From JAUXFS01 sp963772635 (GTDB lineage: Bacteria > Pseudomonadota > Alphaproteobacteria > Rhodospirillales > Defluviicoccaceae), in NCBI GenBank assembly GCA_963772635.1, contig CAVYYK010000050.1, positions 28,065 to 92,064 of the forward strand: a DNA stretch of 64,000 nt, in the 5' to 3' direction. The notes beneath the pieces were generated by a model. That model searched no databases. It was given only the letters and a program-made list of their open reading frames with translations, and was not told the origin of the DNA. Shown here in pieces: positions 45,174 through 53,413 of this stretch (position 1 is its first letter; each line of letters begins with the position of its first letter). A program made the position numbers and the translations under genes.

Positions 45174-46133
45174 ATGCCTGATACCAACCTGGCACCGCTG
45201 ACGGCGCTGACTTCCGCCAAATTCAGTGATCCGGACGTGACCGCTCGGGGTGAGCGGCGCGCGCAGGTGGCGTTGAGCAGGCTGAAGACCCTGTGGTTCA
45301 ACACCGGGAGCCTCTGCAACATCGCCTGCGACAACTGCTACATCGAATCCAGTCCGACCAATGACCGACTGGGTTATCTCGGCGCGGCTGAGGTCGGCGT
45401 ATATCTGGACGAGATCGCCCGCGAGCGGATGCCGGTCGAGGAGATCGGGTTTACCGGCGGCGAACCGTTCATGAACCGCGAATTGCCGGCGATGCTAGAC
45501 GAGTCGCTCGGCCGCGGTTTTCGGGTGTTGGTTCTGACCAACGCGATGAAGCCGATGCACCACCACAGGGAAAGGCTGCTGGCGCTGCGGGCCGCGTACG
45601 GCGGCGCCCTGACCTTGCGGGTTTCCGTCGATCACTATACCCGGGACAGGCACGAGCAGCTCCGCGGCCAAAGAACCTGGGAACCGATGCTCGAAGGCCT
45701 GCACTGGCTGGCGAACAACGGCTTCAACGTTCATGTCGCCGGGCGCACCTTGTGGGACGAACCGAAAGAGGCGCTCAGGAAAGGTTACGCCGCCCTTTTT
45801 GCCGCCGAGGATATCCCCGTCGATGCCGACGACCCGATGGCGCTGGTGCTGTTTCCGGAAATGGACACCTTCGCGGACGTGCCCGAGATCACCGTGCATT
45901 GCTGGGACATCCTCGGCGTCGCTCCGGAGAGCCTGATGTGCGCGACATCGCGCATGGTGATCAAGCGCAGGGACGCAGCCGCACCGGTCGTGGTCCCGTG
46001 CACTTTGTTGCCGTACGATCCCCAGTTCGAGTTGGGCGCCAAGCTCAGCGACGCCGGTTCGCCGGTCAAGCTCAACCATCCCTACTGCGCCCAATTTTGC
46101 GTACTCGGGGGAGGCTCTTGCACTGCGGCGTAG
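45174..46133 (+). CDS. Radical SAM protein with a cysteine-rich C-terminal region
   Basis: This 319-residue radical SAM protein has the [4Fe-4S]-binding CX3CX2C motif at Cys48, Cys52 and Cys55 (SLCNIACDNCYIES), the GGEPF motif at 95-99 (GFTGGEPFMN), and a family-like LTNAMKPMHH segment. The C-terminal part carries six further cysteines (243, 256, 276, 305, 309, 316), ending YCAQFCVLGGGSC, consistent with auxiliary iron-sulfur clusters of SPASM-like type. I do not recognise the specific family. A role in modification of RNA, peptide or cofactor is possible. It sits between the tRNA-Gly gene and apaG. Confidence 0.75.
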   Translation: MPDTNLAPLTALTSAKFSDPDVTARGERRAQVALSRLKTLWFNTGSLCNIACDNCYIESSPTNDRLGYLGAAEVGVYLDEIARERMPVEEIGFTGGEPFMNRELPAMLDESLGRGFRVLVLTNAMKPMHHHRERLLALRAAYGGALTLRVSVDHYTRDRHEQLRGQRTWEPMLEGLHWLANNGFNVHVAGRTLWDEPKEALRKGYAALFAAEDIPVDADDPMALVLFPEMDTFADVPEITVHCWDILGVAPESLMCATSRMVIKRRDAAAPVVVPCTLLPYDPQFELGAKLSDAGSPVKLNHPYCAQFCVLGGGSCTAA

Positions 46134-46250
46134 AACTCCGGCCATTCGACGGGCCCCCTGGACAAATGCTCCAACCGGCTTAATGTTTAGCGATAGAGGC
46201 GGAGCCGACATCGGTGACCTGCCGCCACAGCTTCGACAAACGGGTGAACC

Positions 46251-46673
46251 GTGCCGCATTCGGAAACGAAACCGTTGGGAACGTATGAGCGAACGACGCA
46301 CCAGATCACCATCACCGTGCGGCCGTTCTATCTGGAGGATCAATCGGTCCCGGAAGCTCGGCACTTCGTCTGGGCCTACCACGTTCGGATCGAGAACCAG
46401 GGCGACGAGACCGTCCAACTGTTGACCCGGCATTGGCGGATCACCGACTCCGCCGGCAACCTGCAAGAGGTCCGGGGCGACGGCGTGGTCGGCAAACAAC
46501 CGGTGCTGAGACCCGGCGAAACCTTCGAGTATGCCAGCGGCACGCCGTTACCGACACCGTCGGGCATCATGGTCGGCACCTATCACATGCGGTCCGAGAA
46601 GGGAGAGGATTTCGACGTGAACATCCCTGCTTTCTCGCTGGACAGTCCCCATATCAAGGGACCTGTGCATTGA
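46251..46673 (+). CDS. apaG: ApaG protein
   Basis: This 140-residue protein belongs to the ApaG family (a fibronectin type III-like fold linked to Co2+/Mg2+ resistance and nucleotide turnover in other bacteria). Conserved parts are HQITITVRPFYLEDQSVPEA, FVWAYHVRIENQGDETVQLLTRHWRITDSAG and GVVGKQPVLRPGETFEYASGTPL, ending in a GIMVGTYHMRSE stretch. It begins with GTG at 46251; no ATG is at an equivalent position. Function in this organism is not established. Confidence 0.92.
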   Translation: MPHSETKPLGTYERTTHQITITVRPFYLEDQSVPEARHFVWAYHVRIENQGDETVQLLTRHWRITDSAGNLQEVRGDGVVGKQPVLRPGETFEYASGTPLPTPSGIMVGTYHMRSEKGEDFDVNIPAFSLDSPHIKGPVH

Positions 46674-46749
46674 AACGGTCGTAGCGCAGAACACGGACAA
46701 CCGTAGTTCTCCGGGAGATCCGGGGGGCGGTGCCGAGAAACGGAGAGAT

Positions 46750-47436
46750 ATGGTGACGACGCCGGGACCAATGAAGTTTGTCGAGCGGCAGAATGCGACG
46801 GCGGCTGCGGTCGACGCGGCAAGCGAGAGCGTTTCGGGCTCGGCGAAGCCCGGCCGCCAAGAGGCGGAAGAGGCGGTGCGCACCCTGATCCGCTGGGCCG
46901 GAGACGATCCCTCCCGCGAGGGACTTCGCGAGACCCCTCGCCGGGTCGTGGACTCCTACCAGGAGTTTTTCGGCGGCTACGATGCCGACCCGGTCGAGAT
47001 CCTTCGGCGGACCTTCGAGGAGACCGATGGGTACGACGAGATGGTCCTCCTCCGCGACGTCCGTTTCGAATCCCATTGCGAACACCATATGGCGCCGATC
47101 ATCGGTCGCGCCCATTTGGCCTATCTGCCCCACCACCGGGTGGTGGGAATCAGCAAGCTGGCGCGCCTGGTGGAAGTCTACGCCCGCAGGCTGCAGATCC
47201 AGGAGAAGATGACCGCCCAGATCGCCAATACCATCAGCGACATTCTCGAGCCCAAGGGTGTCGCGGTGGTCATCGAGGCGGCCCACCAGTGCATGACCAC
47301 GCGTGGCGTCCACAAGCCGGGCGTGGTCATGGTCACCAGCCGGATGCTCGGCGCCTTCCGGGAGAACGCGGCGACCCGGCGGGAATTTCTGGCGATGATC
47401 GGCAAGCCTACCGGTGGTGAGGGCATTCTGGCCTGA
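46750..47436 (+). CDS. folE: GTP cyclohydrolase I
   Basis: This enzyme converts GTP to dihydroneopterin triphosphate, the first step of folate synthesis. The 228-residue protein shows PSREGLRETPRRVVDSYQEFF, the zinc-binding SHCEHHMAPIIGRAHLAYLP, VVGISKLARLVEVYARRLQIQE and VVIEAAHQCMTTRGVHKPG. The N-terminal 40 residues are poorly conserved. ATG 46750 is the first codon of MVTTPGPMK. It follows apaG by 76 bases on the same strand. Confidence 0.95.
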   Translation: MVTTPGPMKFVERQNATAAAVDAASESVSGSAKPGRQEAEEAVRTLIRWAGDDPSREGLRETPRRVVDSYQEFFGGYDADPVEILRRTFEETDGYDEMVLLRDVRFESHCEHHMAPIIGRAHLAYLPHHRVVGISKLARLVEVYARRLQIQEKMTAQIANTISDILEPKGVAVVIEAAHQCMTTRGVHKPGVVMVTSRMLGAFRENAATRREFLAMIGKPTGGEGILA

Positions 47437-47590
47437 TATCGGAGGTCCCTCAGAGAGCGGGAGGACAAGTCTCCCTGCGATTTCGCGCGCGTTTCTCTTC
47501 CCTCTTGACCTAACCTCGCCAACAGGCTTGTTTCCTGTGCTTTTCGATGTCACCGGCCTGAGAGCCTGACCTGAGGATGGGTTTGCGCCG

Positions 47591-49039
47591 TTGTTGGACT
47601 TCCGTCCCGTTTTTCTCGTTGTCGGCATCCTGCTCGGAACGCTGTCGTTCGGCATGTGCCTGCCGGCAGCTCTCGACGCCATCAACGGAAATCCGGACTG
47701 GCAGGTGTTCGCGGTCTCCGCCGGCGTGACCATGTTCACCGGCCTCGCCCTTGCGCTGACGTGTCGGACCAGTCGCTTCCGGATGTCGGTGCGTCAGGCG
47801 TTCGTGGTGACGACGGTGAGTTGGGTGTCACTGACGTTCTTCGGATCGCTCCCGTTCATCTTCTCCGAACTGGGAATGAGCTTTACCGACGCCTTTTTCG
47901 AGGCGATATCGGGGATCACCACCACCGGATCGACGGTGATCACCGGCCTCGACGCCGCGCCGCCGGGGATCCTCTTGTGGCGCGCCATTCTGCAGTGGTT
48001 GGGCGGTCTCGGGATCATCGTCATGGCGATCGCGCTGATGCCGATGCTGGGGGTCGGCGGCATGCAGATGTTCCGGGTCGAGGCCTTCGAGACCGGAGAG
48101 AAGATGATGCCCCGGGCGGCACAGATCTCGGCGATGCTGAGCCTCATTTACCTCGGGCTGACGATCGTCTGGGTGATCGCCTTGAGGCTCGCCGGAATGA
48201 CCGGCCTGGAGGCGGTCGTCCACGCGATGACGACGATCGCCACCGGCGGCTACTCCACCAGCGACGCCTCGGTCGGAAGCTTCGACAGCCCGCTCATCGA
48301 CGCCATCCTCACCGTCGGCATGATCATGGGTAGCCTGCCGTTTTTTCTCTATCTGAAAACGATCCGCGGCCGCCCCCGGGTCTTGTTCGAGGACTCCCAG
48401 GTCCGCTGGTTTCTGGCGGTTGTCGTCACGGCGGTTGTTGCCGCGGCGCTATTCCTGTGGCTGGACGCCGGTTTCGATCTCCTATCGTCGCTTCGTTACG
48501 CCTCGTTCAACATCGTCTCGATCATCACCGGCACCGGCTACGCGACCTCCGACTACTGGCTGTGGGGCGGTTTCGCCGGTCCGATTTTCTTTTACCTCAT
48601 GTTCATCGGCGGCTGCACCGGGTCGACCACCTGCGGGATCAAGATTTTCCGCTTCCAGGTGCTGTGGGCAGCCGCCAATACGCAGTTCCACCACCTTATC
48701 CGGCCGCACGGCATTTCCATCCCCTACTACAACCGCCGGCCGATCCCCGACGCGGTGGTTGCCTCGGTGCTCAGCTTCTTCTTCGTTTTCGGCGTCTGTT
48801 TCGCATTGCTCGCCGTCGGGTTGGGAATGCTGGGGCTCGACTTTGTCACCGCGATTTCCAGCGCCGCCACCGCCATCTGCAATGTCGGTCCGGCGCTCGG
48901 TCCCATCGCCGGTCCCGCGGGTACCTTCCAGTCCTTCCCCGACGCCGCCAAATGGCTGTTGTCGGCGGGGATGCTGCTCGGCCGGTTGGAGCTGTTCACG
49001 GTGCTGATCCTGCTCACCCCCAGTTTCTGGCGCGGCTGA
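47591..49039 (+). CDS. trkH: TrkH-family potassium uptake protein
   Basis: This 482-residue membrane protein is the channel subunit of a Trk-type potassium uptake system. Selectivity-loop glycines are visible in the four repeats, such as ISGITTTGSTVITGL, MTTIATGGYSTSDAS, SIITGTGYATSDYW and SAATAICNVGPALG. The start is TTG 47591 giving MLDFRPV, the family opening. No trkA regulatory gene is next to it; one must be sought elsewhere. The following gene (argE) starts 4 bases after the stop. Confidence 0.92.
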   Translation: MLDFRPVFLVVGILLGTLSFGMCLPAALDAINGNPDWQVFAVSAGVTMFTGLALALTCRTSRFRMSVRQAFVVTTVSWVSLTFFGSLPFIFSELGMSFTDAFFEAISGITTTGSTVITGLDAAPPGILLWRAILQWLGGLGIIVMAIALMPMLGVGGMQMFRVEAFETGEKMMPRAAQISAMLSLIYLGLTIVWVIALRLAGMTGLEAVVHAMTTIATGGYSTSDASVGSFDSPLIDAILTVGMIMGSLPFFLYLKTIRGRPRVLFEDSQVRWFLAVVVTAVVAAALFLWLDAGFDLLSSLRYASFNIVSIITGTGYATSDYWLWGGFAGPIFFYLMFIGGCTGSTTCGIKIFRFQVLWAAANTQFHHLIRPHGISIPYYNRRPIPDAVVASVLSFFFVFGVCFALLAVGLGMLGLDFVTAISSAATAICNVGPALGPIAGPAGTFQSFPDAAKWLLSAGMLLGRLELFTVLILLTPSFWRG

Positions 49040-49043
49040 TCCG

Positions 49044-50207
49044 ATGATCGATCCCGGCGCGCCCGTCGAATTCATCCGCCGACTTGTGGCGTTCGATACC
49101 ACTTCGTCGAAGTCCAATCTGGAACTGATCCACTTCGTCGCCGACGTCCTCGGCGGCCAGGGGATCGAGCCCCATCTGATCCCCAACGCCGACGGCACCA
49201 AGGCGGGCCTGCTCGCCACCATCGGCCCCGACGCGCCCGGCGGGGTCGTGCTCTCGGGGCACACCGACGTCGTTCCGGTGACGGACCAGACATGGACCGA
49301 TGATCCGTTCGCCGTTGTCGAACGCGACGGCCGGCTCTACGGCCGCGGCACCGCCGACATGAAGAGCTTCATCGCCGTGGCGCTGGCGCTGGTGCCCGAG
49401 TTTCGGGCGCGGGCCCTGAAGGTGCCGATCCACCTGGCGTTGTCCTACGACGAGGAGTTGGGCTGTTTGAGCGCTCCGGAGCTTATCGCGCGGATCGTGC
49501 AGACGCTGCCGAAACCGGCGATCGCCATCATCGGCGAACCCTCGGAGATGAGGGTGGCCAACGCCCATCGCGGCATCACCACCTTCGTCACCACCGTCAC
49601 CGGCCGGCCGGGACATGCCTCGGCGCCCGACGCCGGGGTCAACGCCATCGCCTGCGCCGCCGAGTGCATCGCCTACCTGGGGCGCATTGCCGGCGAGTTT
49701 GCCGGCGACCGCAAACCCGGCGATGGCCCCGTGCCCGAACACACGACCCTCAACGTCGGCCGGATCGAGGGCGGCTCGGCGGTGAACATCATCGCCGCCC
49801 ACTGCCGTTTCGTCTGGGAATGCCGGCCGGCGCCGGGCGTCGAGGCCAACGAGGTGCACTCGATGCTCGAGTCCTTCGCTCGGGCGGAGCTCCTGCCGAG
49901 AATGAGGAAAGTCGCGCCGGAAACCGCGATCGCCACCGAGCAGACGGTCGCGGTGCCGGCGCTGGTACCCGAGACCGGCTCACCGGCGGAGACGCTGGCC
50001 CTGGCATTGACGGGTCAGAACCGATGCGGGAGCGTGCCGTTCGCGTCCGAGGCCGGCATGTTTCAGGGAGCCGGCATCCCCGCCGTTGTCTGCGGTCCGG
50101 GCAGCCCGGCCCAGGCCCACCAGCCCGACGAGTTCGTCACCCTCGACCAGGTCGACGCCTGCATCACCTTCATCCGCCGCCTCGCCGATTGGGCGGAGCA
50201 CCGGTGA
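49044..50207 (+). CDS. argE: Acetylornithine deacetylase
   Basis: This M20-family metallopeptidase hydrolyses N-acetylornithine to ornithine in arginine synthesis. Zinc-ligand regions are VLSGHTDVVPVTDQTWTDDPF, LYGRGTADMKSF and ALSYDEELGCLSA, with a late HQPDEFVTLDQV stretch. The 387-residue length and the RPGHASAPDAGVNAI segment match ArgE. Related M20 enzymes (dapE, succinyl-diaminopimelate desuccinylase) differ in these positions, but the precise substrate is inferred. ATG 49044 lies 4 bases after trkH's stop. Confidence 0.85.
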   Translation: MIDPGAPVEFIRRLVAFDTTSSKSNLELIHFVADVLGGQGIEPHLIPNADGTKAGLLATIGPDAPGGVVLSGHTDVVPVTDQTWTDDPFAVVERDGRLYGRGTADMKSFIAVALALVPEFRARALKVPIHLALSYDEELGCLSAPELIARIVQTLPKPAIAIIGEPSEMRVANAHRGITTFVTTVTGRPGHASAPDAGVNAIACAAECIAYLGRIAGEFAGDRKPGDGPVPEHTTLNVGRIEGGSAVNIIAAHCRFVWECRPAPGVEANEVHSMLESFARAELLPRMRKVAPETAIATEQTVAVPALVPETGSPAETLALALTGQNRCGSVPFASEAGMFQGAGIPAVVCGPGSPAQAHQPDEFVTLDQVDACITFIRRLADWAEHR

Positions 50208-50312
50208 GCGCCGTGGCGCCTCACGCCCAGGCTTGGGAAATCGGCACGCTCCGTCGTTTCAGGAACTGCGCTACATATTAGACTCCCGCGTTTGTCGTGC
50301 CGACTTCTGTTG

Positions 50313-50360
50313 TCGTACATATCCCAGTTTTGCGGGTCGTACATATCCTAATTTTGCGGG
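50313..50360 (+). repeat. Tandem 24-bp direct repeat (two copies)
   Basis: Two adjacent copies of a 24-base unit, TCGTACATATCCCAGTTTTG plus CGGG at 50313-50336 and TCGTACATATCCTAATTTTG plus CGGG at 50337-50360, differ at 2 positions. They lie between argE and a truncated GST gene. Read on the minus strand they contain the core GGATATGTACGA. Short repeated ends of this kind occur in IS21-type elements; I see no transposase gene here, so this would be a remnant or a coincidence. Confidence 0.6.
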
Positions 50361-50441
50361 CATTGCGGAGAGAGGCGGCCGAGCACGCGTAACGGGATGT
50401 TGCGCTTTGGGCATGCGGTCGGACAATCGGAGGATAACGGA

Positions 50442-50840
50442 ATGATCGATTTCTACACCTTTGCCACCGCCAACGGCCACCGGGTCGCGGTCGCGTTGGA
50501 AGAGACCGGGGTTCCCTACACCGTGCACAAGGTCGACCTGCAAAAGGGCGAGCAGAAACGGCCCGAGTTCCTCGCGATCAACCCGACCGGGCGGATCCCG
50601 GCGATCGTCGATCGCGACGGCCCCGGCGGCAAGCCGCTGGTGCTCACCCAGTCGTTCGCGATCCTGGTTTACCTGGCGGAACGCGGCGGTGGGCTGCTGC
50701 CAACCGATCCCCGGTCGCGGGCGCGCTGCCTGGAGTGGCTGATGTTCGTGATCACCGACGTGTCGGCGCCGATCGGACAGGCGTTCTTTCTCAACCGGCT
50801 GGCCAAGGAGCCGCATCCGGCGGCGATCGGGATGGAGTGA
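50442..50840 (+). pseudogene. Truncated glutathione S-transferase
   Basis: The N-terminal 132 residues match a glutathione S-transferase: a thioredoxin-like fold (MIDFYTFATANGHRVAVALEE, YTVHKVDLQKGEQKRPEFLAI, NPTGRIPAIVD, LTQSFAILVYLAERG) and the start of the helical domain (LEWLMFVITDVSAPIGQAFF). It then stops at 50840, and only 12 bases separate it from the end of the histidine kinase gene on the other strand. Normal members are about 70-90 residues longer. The lost C terminus, with the adjacent repeats at 50313-50360, suggests a rearrangement. It may be a degenerate gene or a shortened functional one. Confidence 0.75.
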
Positions 50841-50852
50841 GCCCTGACGCCG

Positions 50853-53396
50853 CTATTCCTGGGCCAGGCGCTCGGCGACCACGCGCCGCACGTCGGCGGG
50901 GATGAACGGTTTCTCGATGACCGGGCAGTCGGCTTCCTCGAGGAAGGTTCGGGCCTCGTGGCTGAGGGTGTCGCCGGTCACGAAGATCACCCGGGTGAGC
51001 ATCTCCGGATAGTGCGCCCGGATCTCGCGATACAGGCCGCGCCCGCCCATGTCCGGCATGATCAGGTCGGTCAGCACCAGGTCGAAACGGCTCTCGGCGA
51101 GCTTGTCGAGGGCCTTGCGTCCGCTGTTCGCCCGCTCGGTGCGGTGGCCGTCGATCGTCAGGATATCTTCGAGCAGGGCGCCGATCTCGTCTTCGTCGTC
51201 GACGATCAGGATGCGACGGGTGTTCGCCACCTCGGACTCCTCCGGCTGTTCGCCTTGCTCGGGCGCCTCGTCGGCGGCCGCATCGACCGGGAGCAGGACG
51301 GTGAATTCGGCGCCGCCCAGATCCAACTCGCCGCCGACGATCGAGCCGCCGTGGGACTCCACAATACCGTGACTGACCGAAAGTCCAATACCGGTTCCGA
51401 CCCCGACCGGCTTGGTGGTGAAGAACGGCTCGAAGATCCGCGATCGGATTTCCTCGGGAATGCCGGGGCCGCTGTCGGCGACGCTGACCGCGAGGCGGTG
51501 TCGGCGCGGGTCGAAGCGGGCGGAGACACGCAGGGTCCGCGGCCCGTCCCAGCCGGTCATCGCGTGCTGGGCGTTGACCAGGAGGTTGGTGAAAACCTGG
51601 GTGAGCTGGTCGGCGTCGGCGATGATCTTGGGGAGGTCGTCCGGGAGGTCCTCGACGATGTCGATGCCGGCGCTGCGGATCCCGTATCCGACCAACTCCA
51701 GCGCCGAGCCGACGACCGCGCCGATCTCGACCGGTGCCCGTGACTGCTCCTGGCGGCGGGCGATGGCGAGGAAGGTCTTGACGATCCTGACGCAGCGCTC
51801 GGCCGCGCCCCGAACCGAGCGGATCCTGTCGCCGTCCGCGGTGTCGCGCAGCTTCTCCTCGAGCATCATCGACCGGCCGATGACGATCGACAGCGGATTG
51901 TTCAGCTCGTGGGCGATCCCGGCAAGCAGGCCGCCCAGCGCGTTGAGCTTCTCGCTCTGGTGCAGGGCTTCGCGCTGGCGGGCGACTTCCGCTTCGGCGC
52001 GCTTGCGCTCCTCGAGCTCGTGGGCGAGCTGCTCGTTGAGATCGGCGAGGGTCGCGCTGCGTTCGTTCAGCGCCGCCTCGCGGGCGGCGATTTCCTGGGC
52101 CATCACGTTGAACGACCGGGCGAGCTGGCCGATCTCGTCGTCGCGTCGGACTTCGAGATCAGCATCGAAGCGCCCCGACGCCACTCGCTTGGTCGCCCGG
52201 ATCAGCCCGCGCAGCGGTTCGGCCACCCGCTTGTTGAGGACCAGGTAGAGCATGCCGATCTCCAGGAGCAACGCGACGGCGCCGAGGACCAGAATCAGCC
52301 GCGCCGTCTCGAAGGCCCGGCTGGCGACGATCGCCTGCGGATAGACGGTGACCAGGTACCATCCCGGACCGCGCAGCCGGGTGACGGCGAGGAATTCGTC
52401 GTCCTCGTCGTCCTCGACGATAACCTGACCGGGCGGGATTTGCCGGGCCAGCGCAAAGACGCGTTCAAGGTGGGCGTCGCCGGTGTCCTGGATGGAGAGA
52501 CCGCCACCCTGCGCCTGGATCGCCTCCATGAACTTGGGATGGGCGATCAACAGCCCGTCCTCGCGAAAGATCAGGTTGTAGGTGCCTTCGATGTCGCTGG
52601 ACAGGACCCGCTCGAACAATTCGCTGAGTAGGATGTCGTGGCCCGCCGACAACAGATAGCGATCGCCGGTGGTGACCGGCTCGATGGTCGATACCATCCA
52701 CTTGTTGACGCCGTAGTCGAAGTAGAGATCCGACCAATCGGATTGCTGCTCCGGGGGCCGGTCCCGTTGACCGACGATGACGACGCCCTCGCGGTTGTTG
52801 AGGGCGAGTGCCAGCTTGCCGTGGATCTCCCAGTCGCTGGCATGGAGCGCCCAAGGCTGGCCCGGCCAGTACATCAGCACGGCGTTCTCGGCGGTGACGA
52901 CGTAGAGGTTGGCGAAGCGGCTGCGCCACGCCGGTCCGTACCGGGCCAGAACGTCGACGGCGACGACGAGACGGCGACGCAACTCGTCGTCGATCGTCAC
53001 GTGCTTGCCGATGAAGCCGGAAATGCCCAGGTCCTCGAACACGCGCTCGCGGACGCGGGTGGTGCCGTCGTCACGCGTTTCGAACAGCTCGTCGAAGCGG
53101 ATCCGTGGTCCGGTCGTGCCGATTTCCTCGAGCTGAAGGCGATACTCCCGGCGATAGGCGTCGGCAAAAGCTTCCAGATCTTCGCGGGCGAGAGTGAACA
53201 CGGTACTTTCGCGGACCCGGCGTTGCTCGACATACTTCTCCAGCTGCTCGAGCGCCTGCTCCTCGAGACCCGAGCGGACGGTCCAGTAGCTGACCACGGT
53301 CGCCAGGGTGACGACGGCTCCGATCCCGATCGCGACCCGCCACAGGGTTTGCCGCGCGAGGGTGGACGATCCGTCGGGCGCGCTGATCAACGGCAT
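50853..53396 (-). CDS. Hybrid sensor histidine kinase with periplasmic cache-like sensor
   Basis: This 847-residue sensor kinase has TM1 at about residues 21-41 and a long periplasmic region (42-364). TM2 (365-387), a HAMP domain (388-440) and a coiled coil follow. The kinase core carries the phosphorylated His496 (AHELNNPLS) and an HATPase domain (VFTNLLVNAQHAM, ADSGPGIPEEI, GTGIGLSVSHGIVESHGG). A C-terminal receiver domain (about 728-845) has Asp777 in LTDLIMPDM. It lies 17 bases after the periplasmic binding protein gene on the same strand. Together they probably form a ligand-sensing system with no transporter attached. The start is ATG 53396; the longer frame upstream has no homology. 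No frameshift is seen. Confidence 0.93.
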   Translation of the reverse strand: MPLISAPDGSSTLARQTLWRVAIGIGAVVTLATVVSYWTVRSGLEEQALEQLEKYVEQRRVRESTVFTLAREDLEAFADAYRREYRLQLEEIGTTGPRIRFDELFETRDDGTTRVRERVFEDLGISGFIGKHVTIDDELRRRLVVAVDVLARYGPAWRSRFANLYVVTAENAVLMYWPGQPWALHASDWEIHGKLALALNNREGVVIVGQRDRPPEQQSDWSDLYFDYGVNKWMVSTIEPVTTGDRYLLSAGHDILLSELFERVLSSDIEGTYNLIFREDGLLIAHPKFMEAIQAQGGGLSIQDTGDAHLERVFALARQIPPGQVIVEDDEDDEFLAVTRLRGPGWYLVTVYPQAIVASRAFETARLILVLGAVALLLEIGMLYLVLNKRVAEPLRGLIRATKRVASGRFDADLEVRRDDEIGQLARSFNVMAQEIAAREAALNERSATLADLNEQLAHELEERKRAEAEVARQREALHQSEKLNALGGLLAGIAHELNNPLSIVIGRSMMLEEKLRDTADGDRIRSVRGAAERCVRIVKTFLAIARRQEQSRAPVEIGAVVGSALELVGYGIRSAGIDIVEDLPDDLPKIIADADQLTQVFTNLLVNAQHAMTGWDGPRTLRVSARFDPRRHRLAVSVADSGPGIPEEIRSRIFEPFFTTKPVGVGTGIGLSVSHGIVESHGGSIVGGELDLGGAEFTVLLPVDAAADEAPEQGEQPEESEVANTRRILIVDDEDEIGALLEDILTIDGHRTERANSGRKALDKLAESRFDLVLTDLIMPDMGGRGLYREIRAHYPEMLTRVIFVTGDTLSHEARTFLEEADCPVIEKPFIPADVRRVVAERLAQE

Positions 53397-53413
53397 CCGG
53401 CGTGCCGCACGGG

